A stretch of 8,066 bases of DNA, taken from JAYELX01 sp964544065. Its GTDB lineage: Bacteria > Chloroflexota > Anaerolineae > Anaerolineales > UBA11858. The notes beneath the pieces are model-generated. The model was not told the DNA's origin, made no database searches, and was given only the letters and a program-made list of their open reading frames with translations. Location of the stretch: the NCBI GenBank assembly GCA_964544065.1, contig CAZJBA010000139.1, forward strand, positions 1-8,066, written 5' to 3'. The position numbers and the translations under genes are program-made. Positions 6,104-8,066 of this stretch are shown one piece after another (position 1 is the first letter of the stretch; each line of letters starts with the position of its first letter).

Positions 6104-7285
6104 ATGGATCCGCAAGTTTTCCAAGATAGTCATAGTGGAAGAGTCATCCAGGTGCCGGGCAAAGGCTACTGGGCTTACTGTCCCGCACCCTTGCCGCCGC
6201 AGCTTGAGTGGACGTCTGACCTGGTTACCATACTATCCAAGGCCGCTAGCGCGTTGGGGGAGCTGAAAGGCCTGGGACGTCACCTTGCCAACCCCCATCT
6301 TCTCATCGCGCCCTTCACCCGGCGCGAGGCCGTCCTTTCCTCCCGCATCGAGGGCACCCAGGCCTCACTCTCCGATCTTTACGCCTACGAGGCGGTCCAG
6401 CTATCGATGTTCAATCGCCCAAAGGATGTGAAAGAGATCCACAACTACGTCCGCGCACTGGAGTACGGCCTCGAACGTCTGGACACCTTACCCCTGAGCC
6501 TGCGCCTGATCCGAGAGTTGCACGCGCATCTGATGGAAGGTGCGCGCGGTGAGAACCAGACCCCCGGCGAGTTCCGTCGTAGCCAGAACTGGATCGGGCC
6601 GCCGGGCAGCCTACTGGAAGACGCCATTTTTATCCCACCACCCCCGGACCAGATGCAGACGGCCCTTGGCGACCTGGAATCCTATCTGCATGCTAGACCA
6701 ATGTTGCCGTATTTGGTCCGGCTCGGTCTTATCCACTATCAGTTCGAGGCCATTCACCCTTTCTTGGACGGTAACGGGCGTGTGGGGCGCTTGCTGATTG
6801 TGTTGCTGCTCTGCGCGTGGGACTTATTGCCGCAGCCGCTTCTCTACTTGAGCGCCTATTTCCAGCGCCATCGTGAGACCTATTACGAGCGCCTGTTAGC
6901 GGTCAGCCAGCGCGGCGCGTGGGGCGATTGGCTGTGCTTCTTCCTTCAGGGCGTTGTGATCCAATCTCAGGATGCCATCACGCGCAGCCGCTGCTTGCTC
7001 GATCTACACGAGCGCTATCGCGAGCAGTTCCAAAACCAGCGGGCGGCAGCTCGCCTGCTCCAGGTGATTGACACCTTGTTTGTCCGCCCCGTGACTACCA
7101 TCAATTACATCGCTGAGGCGCTGGAGGTGAGTCATCAGTCCGCCACGCGCTACGTCAACACTTTGGAGGAGGAAGGTATCCTGCGTGAGATCACCGGCCA
7201 GGCTCGCAACCGCGTCTACCAGGCGGACGCTATATTGGAATCCATCGTCGCGCCGCTGTCCGGGCGGGAGAAGGATGCAATATAA
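6104..7285 (+). CDS. Fic family adenylyltransferase with C-terminal winged helix
   Basis: A 393-residue Fic protein that would transfer AMP from ATP (or a related nucleotide) to a hydroxyl on a target protein; the target is unknown. Start ATG 6104 follows AAGGAG by 4 nt; GTG 6086 is in frame but lies inside the palindrome. The N-terminal inhibitory helix motif S79-SRI-E83-G84 marks a class II (self-inhibited) Fic. The catalytic loop is complete, H218-PFLDGNGRVGR229, and QFEAIHPF precedes it as usual. The N-terminal Fic_N/DUF4172-like segment (LPPQLEW, then AxHLLIAPFTRREAVLSS) precedes the core. Residues about 320-385 form a winged helix (INYIAEALEVSHQSATRYVNTLEEEGIL), a DNA-binding module common in this subfamily that fits autoregulation through the upstream palindrome. 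The gene sits where res would be expected behind mod. All key residues are intact. Confidence 0.95.
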   Translation: MDPQVFQDSHSGRVIQVPGKGYWAYCPAPLPPQLEWTSDLVTILSKAASALGELKGLGRHLANPHLLIAPFTRREAVLSSRIEGTQASLSDLYAYEAVQLSMFNRPKDVKEIHNYVRALEYGLERLDTLPLSLRLIRELHAHLMEGARGENQTPGEFRRSQNWIGPPGSLLEDAIFIPPPPDQMQTALGDLESYLHARPMLPYLVRLGLIHYQFEAIHPFLDGNGRVGRLLIVLLLCAWDLLPQPLLYLSAYFQRHRETYYERLLAVSQRGAWGDWLCFFLQGVVIQSQDAITRSRCLLDLHERYREQFQNQRAAARLLQVIDTLFVRPVTTINYIAEALEVSHQSATRYVNTLEEEGILREITGQARNRVYQADAILESIVAPLSGREKDAI

Positions 7286-7295
7286 CTGGAGGGCT

Positions 7296-7330
7296 CAACA
7301 CAGAGGTGCAGAGGCGGGGAGGCGCATTAA
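7296..7330 (+). repeat. Dispersed ACNCNGAG-type intergenic repeat, copy 2
   Basis: The run CAACACAGAGGTGCAGAGG followed by CGGGGAGGCGC consists of degenerate (A/G)CRC(A/G)GAGG units of the same style as the repeat at 1214-1252, here on the + strand. It begins ten bases behind the fic stop and ends just before the mod scar, so it lies at the junction of the rearranged segment. Confidence 0.45.
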
Positions 7331-7346
7331 GTGTCGGCCACTTGGG

Positions 7347-7406
7347 GCGCTGGATGATTCGCAGAAGGTCAATTTGGCGATGCATTGTTATCTCAAGGTC
7401 ATATAG
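7347..7406 (+). pseudogene. Remnant 3' end of a second mod gene
   Basis: Sixty bases align without gaps to the last 60 bases of mod (5921-5980), 47 of 60 identical, beginning with 20 identical bases. Both end in a stop codon in the same frame. They encode ALDDSQKVNLAMGCLLKVI (mod) and ALDDSQKVNLAMHCYLKVI (here). Apart from codons 13 and 15, the differences are silent (AAA/AAG, CTG/TTG, TTG/CTC, GTG/GTC, ATT/ATA). This is the pattern of two genes that diverged under protein-level selection, not of a fresh copying error. Upstream of 7347 the similarity stops at once, and the frame there reads as non-Mod sequence. The piece has no start or ribosome site. I interpret it as the tail of an older or allelic mod, left when the mod-fic block was inserted or exchanged. 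Confidence 0.8.
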
Positions 7407-7407
7407 C

Positions 7408-7449
7408 CCCAAAGTTCCCGGTGCTTCTAAAAAGTGCCGGGGACTTGGG
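7408..7449. repeat. Stem-loop repeat, copy 1
   Basis: The arms CCCAAAGTTCCCGGTGCTT (7408-7426) and AAGTGCCGGGGACTTGGG (7432-7449) form an 18-bp stem with one bulged A, a CTAAA loop and three G-U pairs in RNA. It starts 2 nt after the mod-scar stop and ends 21 nt before the ATG at 7471. No T-run follows, so it is not a classical terminator for the + strand. The 3' arm shares TGCCGGGGACTT with copy 2. Confidence 0.8.
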
Positions 7450-7470
7450 AGCGAAAAAAATGGAGAAAAC

Positions 7471-7956
7471 ATGTCAAATCCAAAAAAGAAATCCGAACAA
7501 AATCGCCCTAAAAAATCGAAGAAGGCTGAAGACGACCTGGAACGTTATCGCCAGAAGATGTCCAAGCTTGACGGCTTCGAAAACGCCAAGATAGTCCGAT
7601 CTGAGGATATGGGCCATGTCAGCATGTCAGATGTATTTTCAGAGTTTGTAGCGCCATTCCGTCAATTTGTTGAAACGGATGAGGATTTCAAGAAGCTGCA
7701 TATGATCGCTGCCATCGCCTGGAATGCAACCTTGCTGCCTGCCGAAAAACGTGAATCAATGTTGGAGCAGTTCAGGCAAACGCTGCCCGGTAAGCAAGCA
7801 AAGAGCGATTTTGATCACAGTATTGAGGATTTCATTTGGCATAAACAACATAATTATCCCGAATACAGGCGCATGATCTTGGAATTTGAATTTACCGCCG
7901 ATGAGGATGAATATCATTTAAACGTTGTCTCAACGATTGAAGATATTCCCGAGTAA
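7471..7956 (+). CDS. Conserved-looking small protein of unknown function
   Basis: A 161-residue soluble protein I do not recognise with confidence. ATG 7471 is chosen because GGAG lies 5 nt before it. The frame is open back to 7306, but that extension would run through the stem-loop and the mod scar. Visible parts are a Lys-rich, disordered-looking N-terminus (about 1-30, MSNPKKKSEQNRPKKSKKAE); a helical middle containing SDVFSEFVAPFRQFVETD and then KLHMIAAIAWNATLLPAEKR (about 51-92), whose AIAWNATLLP core looks like a conserved motif; and an acidic C-terminus ending in IEDIPE. There is no signal peptide, membrane segment or catalytic motif. Codon use is less GC-rich than in fic. It is flanked by two copies of one stem-loop, which suggests a small mobile or independently regulated cassette. 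It could be an antitoxin-like or accessory protein of the neighbouring locus, but nothing in the sequence demonstrates that. Confidence 0.75.
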   Translation: MSNPKKKSEQNRPKKSKKAEDDLERYRQKMSKLDGFENAKIVRSEDMGHVSMSDVFSEFVAPFRQFVETDEDFKKLHMIAAIAWNATLLPAEKRESMLEQFRQTLPGKQAKSDFDHSIEDFIWHKQHNYPEYRRMILEFEFTADEDEYHLNVVSTIEDIPE

Positions 7957-7964
7957 CGAGAGAC

Positions 7965-7999
7965 TAAGTCCCCGACACATCCAAGATGCCGGGGACTTA
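7965..7999. repeat. Stem-loop repeat, copy 2
   Basis: TAAGTCCCCG (7965-7974) pairs perfectly with CGGGGACTTA (7990-7999). After a small internal loop, CATC (7978-7981) pairs with GATG (7985-7988) around CAA. It lies 8 nt behind the stop at 7954-7956 and 25 nt before the next ATG at 8025, the same layout as copy 1. No T-tract follows. Confidence 0.8.
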
Positions 8000-8024
8000 T
8001 CAGGAAACTTAGAAGGAGATAGAC

Positions 8025-8066
8025 ATGTCAAAACGAAGCAGAAAAAATAAACGGATTAAGTCTCAC
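8025..8066 (+). CDS. Start of a basic protein, cut by the window edge
   Basis: Fourteen codons, MSKRSRKNKRIKSH, begin at ATG 8025. The site AGAAGGAGA (8011-8019) lies about 6 nt before it, a strong ribosome binding site. Nine of the fourteen residues are Lys, Arg or His. The start resembles that of the gene at 7471 (ATGTCAAA, then Lys/Arg-rich), and both follow a copy of the same stem-loop. Too little is visible to name it. Confidence 0.6.
   Translation, partial: MSKRSRKNKRIKSH

Noticed and set aside
7185..7406. Separate small gene ending in the mod-like tail
   Set aside because: Most of it overlaps the end of fic in another frame. Only the last 20 codons resemble Mod, so it is a scar and not a gene.
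7408..7449. Stem-loop as a classical intrinsic terminator
   Set aside because: No T-run follows on the + strand, and the same element recurs just before another gene's ribosome site.
7306..7470. N-terminal extension of the 161-residue protein
   Set aside because: It would translate the repeat, the mod scar in a wrong frame and the stem-loop; ATG 7471 has its own ribosome site.
7408..7999. CRISPR-like array from the two similar stem-loops
   Set aside because: There are only two copies, more than 500 bp apart, with a gene between them and divergent arms.
1..8066. tRNA or rRNA genes
   Set aside because: I saw no cloverleaf with a GTTC-type arm and no ribosomal RNA core sequence on either strand; this was by eye only.

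Overview
The window looks like one scaffold from an uncultured bacterium with moderate GC, plausibly a Chloroflexota member of the Anaerolineae/Caldilineae type. That placement is an inference. It rests on the gene mix (sugar ABC permease, twin-arginine amidohydrolase, lipoprotein with acidic spacers and CARDB domains) and on dispersed repeats of the ACGCAGAGGC and AAGTCCCCGGCAC-hairpin kinds, which I associate with such genomes. No marker gene is present. A run of exactly 100 N (5447-5546) is a scaffold gap of unknown true size.

Left part (1-4740). The 3' end of an unresolved upstream gene is followed by a MalG-type (CUT1) sugar permease on the + strand whose start is not an ordinary codon. 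After about 370 gene-free bases holding a possible terminator and a dispersed repeat come two - strand genes that converge on the permease. The first transcribed is a YtcJ-like metal-dependent amidohydrolase with a twin-arginine/lipobox leader. Thirteen bases later comes a lipoprotein with a LamG-like domain, a very acidic linker and two CARDB modules. The pair looks like one operon whose products would both sit outside the cytoplasmic membrane.

Right part (4741-8066). Divergent from that operon is a type III restriction-modification methyltransferase gene (mod), interrupted by the N run. No res (restriction subunit) follows in the window. Instead there is a complete Fic adenylyltransferase with an N-terminal inhibitory motif and a C-terminal winged helix, preceded by a TATAAT box and a perfect 18-bp palindrome that looks like an operator. 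Just behind fic lies a 60-bp, in-frame second copy of the mod 3' end, differing mostly at silent sites. This is a scar showing that the locus was rearranged. It is followed by an unrecognised 161-residue protein flanked on both sides by the same stem-loop repeat, and by the first 14 codons of another basic protein.

The right half therefore reads as a remodelled defence-type locus (mod, self-regulated Fic, mod scar, small genes of unknown role). The left half is ordinary uptake and envelope metabolism. The most interesting observations are the mod scar around fic, the fic operator, and the paired hairpins around the small gene.
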